Shown: positions 52,999-60,404 of the stretch, one piece after another
Numbering within the stretch: the first letter of the stretch is position 1
Layout of the letters: each line of letters begins with the position of its first letter
DNA from: Nitrobacter sp. NHB1
GTDB lineage: Bacteria > Pseudomonadota > Alphaproteobacteria > Rhizobiales > Xanthobacteraceae
Direction: 5' to 3'
DNA: 64,000 nt
Assembly: GCF_036964665.1 (NCBI RefSeq)
Contig: NZ_JBAMDA010000001.1
Span: 248,001-312,000, forward strand
Notes under the pieces: generated by a model
The model's input: the letters and a program-made list of their open reading frames with translations, nothing else
Told to the model about the DNA's origin: nothing
Databases searched by the model: none
Program-made: the position numbers and the translations under genes

Positions 52999-53301
52999 AT
53001 GACTATTGATGACAAAACACGAATCGAACTGGAAGCCGCGGTATTCCGGCGTCTGGTCGCGCATCTGCAATCCCGTAGTGATGTTCAGAATATCGACATG
53101 ATGAATCTCGCCGGCTTCTGCCGCAACTGCCTGTCGAACTGGCTCAAGGAGGCGGCCGACGCGAAAGGGGCCGTCATGACCAAGGACGACAGCCGCGAGG
53201 CTGTGTATGGCATGCCCTATGAGACCTGGAAGGCGCAACATCAGGGCGCGGCGACGCCGGACCAGCTCGCAGCGATGAAGAAGAGCCAAAGCGGTCACTG
53301 A
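52999..53301 (+). CDS. DUF1244 family protein
   Basis: A 100-residue protein with the conserved core LEAAVFRRLVAHLQSRSDVQ and NLAGFCRNCLSNWLKEAADA, followed by AVYGMPYETWKAQHQ. The paired Cys in CRNC are a family mark. It is cytoplasmic and helical. Its position next to the DUF1036-pyk pair and gapR is common in Rhizobiales. Function is unknown. The gene diverges from the DUF1036 gene across a 187-bp gap. Confidence 0.88.
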   Translation: MTIDDKTRIELEAAVFRRLVAHLQSRSDVQNIDMMNLAGFCRNCLSNWLKEAADAKGAVMTKDDSREAVYGMPYETWKAQHQGAATPDQLAAMKKSQSGH

Positions 53302-53474
53302 TCGTGTTTCGGGCGGGCTGACGCCGCGCAGTCTGTGGGTCGCTGTGGATGAGCGCAATGCCGCCTTGACGCCGGGCGCGCCGCTCGGGAGTGTCGGCCT
53401 TCAAGTGTGGTCGGGGCCACCAGCGCGTCCAAGCTCACATTCCATTATCATCGGTAGATTTCAGGAGTAGCAAG

Positions 53475-53744
53475 ATGGCCACCGCTGTCGCCGCCAAGGA
53501 AGAGCCCGCGACCAGATTCGCGAAGGACCAGCTCAAGGCCATCGTCGAGCGCATCGAGCGGCTCGAAGAAGAGAAGAAGACCCTTTCGGACGATATTCGC
53601 GACGTCTATGCCGAAGCCAAGGGCAATGGCTACGACGTCAAGGCGCTGCGGACGATCGTGCGGATGCGCAAGCAGGACGCCAACGAGCGCGCCGAGCAGG
53701 AAACGATCCTGGAGACCTACATGCAGGCGTTGGGAATGCTGTGA
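53475..53744 (+). CDS. gapR: GapR-family chromosome-structuring protein (DUF2312)
   Basis: An 89-residue helical protein: [60 protein letters not shown]. This is the GapR/DUF2312 family, which in Caulobacter clamps overtwisted DNA ahead of replication and transcription forks. AGGAG eight bases upstream fixes the ATG at 53475 over an extended frame from 53391. It stands alone. Confidence 0.92.
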   Translation: MATAVAAKEEPATRFAKDQLKAIVERIERLEEEKKTLSDDIRDVYAEAKGNGYDVKALRTIVRMRKQDANERAEQETILETYMQALGML

Positions 53745-53770
53745 ACGGCAGTCTGATACCCAACGGGTCG

Positions 53771-53932
53771 GAGCCGGGCATAGCCGTGCGAAGAACGGCG
53801 TCGCTTCCGCTTGCCTATGTCCCGGCTATCCACGTCTTTGATCTGAGTCCAAGGCTTACGTGGATGGCCGGGCGATGGGTCTTGTTCTGGGCCGACAAGA
53901 CCGGACCCGAAATGCCGGGTATGACGGCCCAA
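53771..53932. repeat. Second dispersed-type repeat with long inverted arms
   Basis: A segment after gapR with inverted arms CCCGGCTATCCACGT (53821-53835) and ACGTGGATGGCCGGG (53858-53872), matching at 14 of 15 positions. It is flanked by GCCGGGCATAGCCGTGCGAA and, farther on, ATGCCGGGTATGACGGCC. This wording (CCCGGGCAT / ATGCCCGGG around CCACGTC) recurs between genes in Bradyrhizobium-type genomes. It may double as the gapR terminator. Confidence 0.6.
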
Positions 53933-53933
53933 T

Positions 53934-54041
53934 TATAGCGTTTTCGAGCGAAGCATGTCATCTGGCTTGACCCGAGGATGGATACCGGTTCGCGTGACGA
54001 AACTCCAGTTCTGATTCCATCAGAACTGAAAAGGCTCTATG
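53934..54041 (-). repeat. Nested-palindrome dispersed repeat, copy E (long form)
   Basis: In inverse orientation: TATAGCGTTTTCGAGCGAAG, CATGTCATCTGGCTTGACCC, GAGGATGGATACCGGTTCGC, then the hairpin CAGTTCTG-ATTCCAT-CAGAACTG with AGGCTCTATGA at the end. The inner palindrome is damaged on one side (ATCTGG for CTCGGG). It abuts the end of the convergent DUF882 gene at 54056. Confidence 0.85.
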
Positions 54042-54055
54042 AGTTCATCGCGAGA

Positions 54056-55657
54056 TTACCGCAGCGAGGCCGCGCGTACTGCGAGCGCCGTCGTGGTCAG
54101 GCGGGCGACAGCCGATCCGGTAAATCGATCGCAGACGATACCCATCTGCGGATTGTCGGAGAAGGTCATCGCGATCGCCCGGTCCGGCTTTTCGAAATAG
54201 ACCTGCATCAACGTCATGTCCTGGTCGCCGAGGGCCGTTGCCGACATCGTGCGGCTCGCGCTCGGGGCAAGGATCATCGCGCGCATCCAGGCATCGCTGT
54301 CGCGTGTGGTCGCCGGCGCCAGTCGGCGCGAGGTGGACACGACAACGCCTTGGCCCTGTGCGCTTTTGGCGACGACGGTGGTCACGCCGTCGACGGCCAT
54401 CGGATTGCGCGCGGGGGCGGCGCGCCGGACCGGCGGGATCGATGCGGTCGCCGCGACGATTCGTGCGCGGCGGACGTCCTTCGCCGGCGCATAGGCCAGC
54501 GCCTGGAAGGTGTCGGAGATGCCGGAGGTCGATTGCGGGTCGGCTTTGGCGAGCGCCTGGCGGGCGCTGATCGCCGCAATCACCTGCTGCGGCGTGGCTT
54601 GCTTCGGGGCCGACGGGATTTCGTCCCAAAAGCCGCGGGCATTGATGATGTCGGCCGGGGTCTGCGGTTTGCCGGCTGCGGCCTGTTTCATGGGTTGTGC
54701 CGCCGGAACAGTCAGGACGTCGGCGGACGCAAGCCTGAAGCTCGCGGGCGGCTTCGGCCGCGGCAGCGGGACCGGGGCAGCCGACGCGGCCGGTGCCGCG
54801 GAGGCGATCGTCGTCTGGTTTGCCGGCTGGGCGGCCGGTGCGCCATCCGATTCATCCTCCTCGTCGGCGGATTTGCCGCGGAACAGCGCCAGCAGGAAAT
54901 TCGACGGCTTGCTGTTCGCCGCCCCGTCTTCATCCGCGTTCTGGCCGCGCTTCTCGATGTCGGCCATCGCCAGTTGATAGCCGCGCAGGGGGGTGCCGTC
55001 GGAGGGAATGTGCACGGTCCGGCCGTTCGGGAAGACGCGCACCAGCTGGTCGTGGGTCATGCGCGGCCAGTGCCGCACATGGCCGGTGTCGAGGTGAACG
55101 AACGGCGAGCCTGATTTCGGATAGAAGCCGACGCCGCCTCGCTGCAGGCGAAGTCCGGCGAAGCGGATTTTTTCGAGCGGCACGCCGGGAATGAAGAAGT
55201 CCATGGCGTGGCCGAGCATGTGCTGGCTGAAGCGCGCGACGCCGGTGTGCTTGGAGCGGCGGCGAAGCATGGCATTGGTGGCGGGGGAGCGGTAGGCGGA
55301 GATGATGTTGATCGGCTGCTTGGCATCGACGTCGCGGTAGACCTCCCAGAGGATGTCGAAGAGGTGACGATCCATGGTGGTCTGCTCCTGGCTGCGCCAG
55401 TCGCGGAGAAAGTGATTGAGCTGTTTCAGCGCGGCTTCGTCGTAGCGGCCGTTGCGCTTGAAGGTGACGGTCAGGTCTTCGTTGGAATGGGTGTGATGGA
55501 ACGACAGGGTGCGCGTTTCGTTGAGCGCGGCGGCATCGTGCACCGATCCCGCGCCCGCCAGCAGCAGAAGCGACGACAGGCCGATGTGATAACCGGTCCT
55601 TGGAATCGACAACGATTTCAATATGCGTGCAAAGCCAGCAAGCACGTATGAGCCCAC
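54056..55657 (-). CDS. DUF882 / peptidase M15-like murein hydrolase
   Basis: A 533-residue exported protein. A hydrophobic signal-like segment (GYHIGLSSLLLLAGAGSVHD) lies at about residues 22-41. A DUF882 domain of the YcbK/MepK type (M15-like D-Ala endopeptidase fold) spans about 45-225, with zinc-site candidates in FSQHMLGHAMDFFIPGV and SPFVHLDTGHVRHWPRM. The remainder is an Ala/Pro-rich low-complexity region followed by a segment ending in AVRAASLR. It probably trims peptidoglycan cross-links, which fits the L,D-transpeptidase gene next to it. The frame opens with GTG and lacks a clear ribosome site, so the exact start is unsure. Confidence 0.85.
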   Translation of the reverse strand: MGSYVLAGFARILKSLSIPRTGYHIGLSSLLLLAGAGSVHDAAALNETRTLSFHHTHSNEDLTVTFKRNGRYDEAALKQLNHFLRDWRSQEQTTMDRHLFDILWEVYRDVDAKQPINIISAYRSPATNAMLRRRSKHTGVARFSQHMLGHAMDFFIPGVPLEKIRFAGLRLQRGGVGFYPKSGSPFVHLDTGHVRHWPRMTHDQLVRVFPNGRTVHIPSDGTPLRGYQLAMADIEKRGQNADEDGAANSKPSNFLLALFRGKSADEEDESDGAPAAQPANQTTIASAAPAASAAPVPLPRPKPPASFRLASADVLTVPAAQPMKQAAAGKPQTPADIINARGFWDEIPSAPKQATPQQVIAAISARQALAKADPQSTSGISDTFQALAYAPAKDVRRARIVAATASIPPVRRAAPARNPMAVDGVTTVVAKSAQGQGVVVSTSRRLAPATTRDSDAWMRAMILAPSASRTMSATALGDQDMTLMQVYFEKPDRAIAMTFSDNPQMGIVCDRFTGSAVARLTTTALAVRAASLR

Positions 55658-55847
55658 CCGGAGGATGATTTAGTCGAGGGACCCTTCCACGACCCCGTGT
55701 GGTGAAAGGGCTAAACTCAAGTCGTAGGACAGGAGGGTTAAATCCAGATTTACCTTAACTCGCCTGCTCCTAAAGGATAACTAGCCCGCCGACTGTGGCA
55801 GAAAAGAGCCAGGGGGTTGGGAAGGGGTGGATAATGGTTAACGTTAA

Positions 55848-55875
55848 AAGGGCTTCATCGCGCGATGAAGCCCTT
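55848..55875 (-). terminator. Perfect hairpin terminator
   Basis: A 13-bp perfect stem (AAGGGCTTCATCG / CGATGAAGCCCTT) has only two bases between the arms. It has T-rich sequence on both sides (GTTTTTAATC on plus, TTTTAACG on minus), so it could work in either direction. It lies between the L,D-transpeptidase gene (ending at 56082, minus strand) and the DUF882 gene (starting at 55657). Confidence 0.75.
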
Positions 55876-55965
55876 GTTTTTAATCAACTAAATATGCTTT
55901 TCGACAGACCGTGAGGGGCTGATTTGCCCTTACTTTAAAGGGTATCCTTAGAATCCACACCACCT

Positions 55966-56017
55966 CGATCATGTTCATGATTTTGGGATCGAATCGATCC
56001 AATCATGAACATGATCG
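55966..56017. repeat. 52-bp near-complete palindrome downstream of the L,D-transpeptidase gene
   Basis: Perfect 17-bp arms (CGATCATGTTCATGATT at 55966-55982 and its complement at 56001-56017) enclose 18 bases that contain a further dyad (GGATCGA-A-TCGATCC). No T-run follows directly. It is stronger and longer than a usual terminator and could be a protein site or a cruciform-forming element. Confidence 0.75.
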
Positions 56018-56081
56018 ATTCCCGTATTTTGAGAAGCGGGATGCGGGCGGAAAACCGCACCACACCTTTCCTCATCCCTCT

Positions 56082-58436
56082 CTAGCGTCCGTAGATTCGG
56101 CGGCGGCGGTCTTCGACCTGCGGGGGCGGGTTCTGGAAGCCGAACAGCCGCTCGAAGAACGATGGGCCGCTGCTCGCAAATCCGCCGCTGTTGTCATTGA
56201 AGGCCACGCCTTGTTGCGGGATGTCCCCTCTGGGGGCGGAATAGTTCGGCTGGGCATGGGCGACCACCGCCTCGAGATCGCGGCCCTTGGGGTTGCGAAG
56301 CAGCGCCAGCATCTTGGCGTCGGTGCCGTAGACGTCGGGGCGGATCTGCAATTTGCCGGCATGATCCACAAACGCGGTCTGATAGGTGATGTTGACCGGG
56401 ATCGGAGTCGGAAACTTGATGTCGACCTCGTTCCGGCCATACATGCTTCGGATTTTCTCGGGCGTGTAATGATCCTGCGGAAGGGCGATATTTAGCAGCG
56501 TCGCGGCATACTGGTCGGGATTTTGAACCCGCATGCAGCCGTGGCTGTAAGCGCGCTTTTCCTTGGCAAACAGGTATTTATCCGGCGTATCGTGCTGATA
56601 CACCAGGAACTTGTTCGGAAAATTGAAGCGGATGCGGCCCAGCGCATTGCGGTCGCCGGGCGGTTGCGAAATGTGGATGCCGCCGTTGCGGTCGCGCTCC
56701 AGCTTGAGACCCATGCGCTCCAGCACGGTCGGATCCTGCTGCAATGCGGGCAGATATTCCTTGTAGATGATCGACGGCGGCACGTTCCAGGTCGGATTGA
56801 CGGTGATGTACTTCATCGTTTCCGTCAGAAGCGGCGTGGCATGGATTCCCGGCTTGCCGACGACGACGCGGGTGCTCCAGAGCTGCGCGCCATGCTGCAT
56901 CACCTTGAGCGTGTAGTCCGGAATATTGAGGATGGCGTAGGCGTTGCCGAGCGACGGAGCGCCGAGTTCGCGCGGCAGCCAGCGCCAGCGCTCCATGTTG
57001 ACGATAATGGTGTCGATCTGGCGATCCTTCCTCGGACCGTTCAGGGCGCGGATGGTGTTGTTGCCCGCGATGCCGTCGGGCTTGAGGTGATTGCGAGCCT
57101 GGAATGCCCGCACGGCGGCGGCGACATCGGCGTCGAAGTGGGCATCGTCGGGATTTTGAGTGACGCCGAGCTTGGCGCGAATCTGCGGCACGCGCGGATC
57201 CTCCATCACGGCATTCTTGCGGAACACCAGACTCGGACCTTCGGCAATTTCGACCACGGGGCCTTCCGATGTCTTGCGCAACTCGGCAAGCTTCTGCTTC
57301 AGCTCCCGATAGAGCTTCTGCGGCGGGTTGTAGCTGTCGAGCGCCGCGGAGGCATCCTTCGCGGTGGTGACGTTCGCCAACACCTGCTCGGGATCGATGG
57401 GATGCTCGGGAAACTGGATATCCGCGCCGACCTGCGACCAGTGCATCCGGCCGCTCTGGGCCTGGCGGGCGTAGTCCATCATGCTCGCGGTCAGCTTGAG
57501 GTCGGCTTCCGCGAACTGGTCCGGCGATGACGCTGCGGCAAAGTCGGGCACCGGATAATCGGCGGGGTTGAGGCCATCGGCCGCGGCGTCCTTGAGGCGC
57601 GCGATCACGCCCTTGGCCTGCGCATTCAGTGTGCCGCCTTCCGTCCATAGCGGCGCATAGCTCCGCGCCGCGTAGAATTTCTCGATCGCTGTCCGCTCGG
57701 CCTTGCGGTCGAAGAGTTTTGTGGCCTTGGTATCGAGCAATTCGTGCAGCTTCTCGGCCGCCGGCTGATCCGCCAGCGGGACATTGCTCGCGGCCTTCAC
57801 CGGCTCGCTCGGCTGCTCGGCCGCCGGCGCGGCGCCGGTCTCTGTGGGAGGCGGCGTGACGGCGGGGGTGATCGTCGCGGTCGCGTCCTTCTTCGGCTCG
57901 TCCTTCGTCGCTTCGTTGGTCTTGATGCCGTCCGCAGGAGTGGCCGCGACATTGGCCGGTTTGGCATCCGCTGGTTTTGTCTCCGCCGCCTTGCTGTCGG
58001 AAGCTTTGGTGTCGGGCGAAGTCGTCGTTGCGCCGGAGGCCTTTGCGTCGGAGGTCTTTGCGTCGGAAGCCGCCGTCACGTTCGAAGGCGCCTCGGAATC
58101 CGCGGCACCGGCCGCTTTAGTCTCAGCCGGCTTCGTATCAGCCGCCTTCGTTTCGGTCGCTGTCGTATCGGAGGTCTTGTGGTCAGCCGGCTTCGTCGCG
58201 CCGACGATCGGAGGCGCGGGCGGCACGTTGTCCATCTTGAAATCGGCTGCGGTGGGTGGCGGAACGTTCGCGGGCTCCGGCATCGGAACTGCGGCGTCGA
58301 TTGCGAGTTCGCTGGCGCTCTTCTTCGCGATATCGGTCTGGGCAAATGCTGCCGAGGTGGACACCGCTAGAAACGTCGCCGCAAGGACCGTCAGGATCCG
58401 GTCGAATCCGGTCCGGTTAGTCGAATAGTCTCGCAT
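56082..58436 (-). CDS. YcbB-type L,D-transpeptidase
   Basis: A 784-residue exported enzyme that forms 3-3 peptidoglycan cross-links or anchors proteins to the wall. The signal ILTVLAATFLAVSTSAAFAQ lies at residues 14-33. A long Ala/Thr/Lys/Pro-rich linker (about 60-240) holds TK-A-D/E-type repeats. A scaffold domain and a peptidoglycan-binding domain (VRAFQARNHLKPDGIAGNNT) follow. The YkuD catalytic motif is SHGCMRVQNPDQYA, with Cys near residue 634. The ATG at 58436 puts the signal at the N-terminus; a frame to 58574 adds 46 residues of repeats and is rejected. Confidence 0.92.
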   Translation of the reverse strand: MRDYSTNRTGFDRILTVLAATFLAVSTSAAFAQTDIAKKSASELAIDAAVPMPEPANVPPPTAADFKMDNVPPAPPIVGATKPADHKTSDTTATETKAADTKPAETKAAGAADSEAPSNVTAASDAKTSDAKASGATTTSPDTKASDSKAAETKPADAKPANVAATPADGIKTNEATKDEPKKDATATITPAVTPPPTETGAAPAAEQPSEPVKAASNVPLADQPAAEKLHELLDTKATKLFDRKAERTAIEKFYAARSYAPLWTEGGTLNAQAKGVIARLKDAAADGLNPADYPVPDFAAASSPDQFAEADLKLTASMMDYARQAQSGRMHWSQVGADIQFPEHPIDPEQVLANVTTAKDASAALDSYNPPQKLYRELKQKLAELRKTSEGPVVEIAEGPSLVFRKNAVMEDPRVPQIRAKLGVTQNPDDAHFDADVAAAVRAFQARNHLKPDGIAGNNTIRALNGPRKDRQIDTIIVNMERWRWLPRELGAPSLGNAYAILNIPDYTLKVMQHGAQLWSTRVVVGKPGIHATPLLTETMKYITVNPTWNVPPSIIYKEYLPALQQDPTVLERMGLKLERDRNGGIHISQPPGDRNALGRIRFNFPNKFLVYQHDTPDKYLFAKEKRAYSHGCMRVQNPDQYAATLLNIALPQDHYTPEKIRSMYGRNEVDIKFPTPIPVNITYQTAFVDHAGKLQIRPDVYGTDAKMLALLRNPKGRDLEAVVAHAQPNYSAPRGDIPQQGVAFNDNSGGFASSGPSFFERLFGFQNPPPQVEDRRRRIYGR

Positions 58437-58505
58437 TCTCTCGCACCCCTTGGGTGAAACTGTTCCGGCGTGGAACAATTTTCTGATGGTTGTCCTGCGT
58501 TCGCC

Positions 58506-58565
58506 CAAGCCTTGATTTTGCAAGTCTTGATTGTGCAAACCTTGATTTCGCAAGCCTTGATCCCG
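58506..58565. repeat. Four tandem 15-bp repeats upstream of the L,D-transpeptidase gene
   Basis: The units are CAAGCCTTGATTTTG, CAAGTCTTGATTGTG, CAAACCTTGATTTCG and CAAGCCTTGATCCCG, head to tail without gaps. The region 58437-58794 holds no supported gene; this array lies 70-130 bases before the ATG, in the expected promoter or leader. The TTGAT cores recur every 15 bases. Confidence 0.85.
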
Positions 58566-58794
58566 GCGTTTCACGATTCATGCGCGAACGTTATACGCGC
58601 CCGATTCGGGCATCCAGCGCCACAGGGACAACTCACGACAAACTGACCTCAAAAGACGCCGTTTGCAACGCGATGCGTGTTTCTGCGGCGCGTTTTCCGT
58701 TAGTCTGTCACCACACCGCAACGGTTCATGCTTGTTCTCACACTCTCCTGTGATTCGAACGCAATCTCTCGTGATACGAACGCGATGGAGCTTG
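58566..58794. other. Rest of the gap between L,D-transpeptidase and NtrC-family genes
   Basis: No supported gene. A short direct repeat is visible near 58751-58784 (GTGATTCGAACGC and GTGATACGAACGC). It lies just after the stop of the regulator gene at 58795. Confidence 0.4.
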
Positions 58795-60273
58795 TTACTG
58801 TTCCTCCTTTGCGGCGATGTCGTCGAGCTTGCGGTAGAGCGTAGACCGCCCGATTTTCAACCGACGCGCCACTTCGGACATTTGTCCGCGATAGTGTGAA
58901 ATCGCGAAGCGAACGATGTCTGCTTCCAGTTCCTCAAGTGGGCGTATTTCACCATCGTAAGTCAGCATTGCCAGGCTGACTGCATCAGGCAGCGGCGCTA
59001 TGGGTATTTCATTACCGGAGACCAGGTCGGGTGATGGTCGCTGGAGCACCGGCTCCATGATCAGCGGCTCGCTCGCCTCGGCGTCGGTAGCGGGTTGCGC
59101 GCCGATCAGCGGAAAATCCGGGAGGCCAAGCTGCTCGCCCTCGCTCATGACCACCGCGCGGTACACCGCGTTTTCGAGCTGGCGGATGTTGCCGGGCCAG
59201 TTGAGCTGCGACAGCCCCGCCATCGCTTCGCCGCTGATGCCGTTGATGGTCCGGTTCTCCTCGGCGCAGAAGCGCGCGAGGAAGTGCCGCAGCAGGTTCG
59301 GGATGTCGTCGCGCCGCATCCGAAGCGGGGGGATCGTCAGCGGCAGAACATGGAGGCGATAGAACAGGTCTTCCCTGAACTGCCCGGCCTTGACGCGATC
59401 GAGCAGCCGCCGATTGGTCGCCGAGATAATGCGGACGTCGATCTTGACCGGCTTGCGGCCGCCGACCGCTTCCACCGCGCCTTCCTGCAGCGCGCGCAAA
59501 AGCTTCACCTGCGCGGTCAGCGGCAGTTCGCTCACTTCGTCGAGAAACAGGGTGCCGCCGGAAGCCTCAACGAACTTGCCGGTGTGGCGTTCGGTTGCGC
59601 CGGTGAATGATCCCTTCTCGTGGCCGAACAGGATCGACTCCACGAGGTTGTCCGGGATCGCGCCGCAGTTTACCGCGACAAACGGCTTGGCGCTGCGCTC
59701 GCCGGTGCCATGGATGGCGCGCGCGAACAGTTCCTTGCCGACGCCGGACTCGCCCTCGATCAGCACCGGGATCGACGAACTCGCAGCCTTCCTGGCGATC
59801 TTCATCACGTTGGCCATGGTCTCGCTGCGCGTGATGATGTCGGCGAAGGTGAGGCGGCCCTCGCGGCTATGGCGGACGCGCCGCAATTCGCCCTTCAGTG
59901 CGCTGGCGTTGAGCGCATTGCGCAAGGACACCTGCAGACGCTCGATCCCGACCGGCTTGATCACGAAATCATGGGCGCCGGCGCGCATCGCCGAGACCAC
60001 GTTGTCGATGCCGCCATGCGCGGTCTGGACGACGACGGGGACACCGATGCCGGCTTCGCGGATTTTCGCCAGCACGCCCATGCCGTCGAGGCCAGGCATC
60101 ACGAGGTCGAGGATGAGGGCATCGATGACGGGGCCGTCCGAGGCCGTCAGCGCGGCGATGGCGGCGTCGCCGCCCTCGACCACGATCGCGTCATAGCCGC
60201 ACCGCCGCACCATGTTTTCGACGAGCCGGCGCTGCACCGCGTCATCGTCGGCGATCAAAATGGTGGCAGTCAT
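58795..60273 (-). CDS. NtrC-family sigma-54-dependent response regulator
   Basis: A 492-residue regulator. The receiver domain (residues 1-120) has its acidic pocket in ILIADDDAVQRR, the phosphoacceptor Asp in LILDLVMPGLDG and Lys in FVIKPVG. The AAA domain has Walker A GESGVGKELFA, the sigma-54 contact loop EKGSFTGATERH and Walker B-like GGTLFLDEVSELP. The Fis-type HTH is GQMSEVARRLKIGRSTLYRK. It should activate RpoN promoters when phosphorylated. No cognate histidine kinase gene is adjacent. The last helix region is well preserved, so DNA binding should be intact. Confidence 0.93.
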   Translation of the reverse strand: MTATILIADDDAVQRRLVENMVRRCGYDAIVVEGGDAAIAALTASDGPVIDALILDLVMPGLDGMGVLAKIREAGIGVPVVVQTAHGGIDNVVSAMRAGAHDFVIKPVGIERLQVSLRNALNASALKGELRRVRHSREGRLTFADIITRSETMANVMKIARKAASSSIPVLIEGESGVGKELFARAIHGTGERSAKPFVAVNCGAIPDNLVESILFGHEKGSFTGATERHTGKFVEASGGTLFLDEVSELPLTAQVKLLRALQEGAVEAVGGRKPVKIDVRIISATNRRLLDRVKAGQFREDLFYRLHVLPLTIPPLRMRRDDIPNLLRHFLARFCAEENRTINGISGEAMAGLSQLNWPGNIRQLENAVYRAVVMSEGEQLGLPDFPLIGAQPATDAEASEPLIMEPVLQRPSPDLVSGNEIPIAPLPDAVSLAMLTYDGEIRPLEELEADIVRFAISHYRGQMSEVARRLKIGRSTLYRKLDDIAAKEEQ

Positions 60274-60404
60274 GGTATTCCCCGCACGCTACAACTATCT
60301 GTACCGAATCGGGGCACACTGGCGGACGGGGATTAATGCGCTCTTAAGGTTTGCCGCCCGGTCGTCATGCAACAGTTTTCTTCCTGAGAAAGTCTGGATC
60401 GATA

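Noticed and set aside
58506-58565. Tandem array as a CRISPR
   Set aside because: The units are 15 bp and contiguous, without spacers, and no cas gene is present.
58437-58574. 46-residue N-terminal extension of the L,D-transpeptidase with pentapeptide repeats
   Set aside because: It would place the Sec signal inside the protein; the ATG at 58436 puts the signal at the N-terminus.
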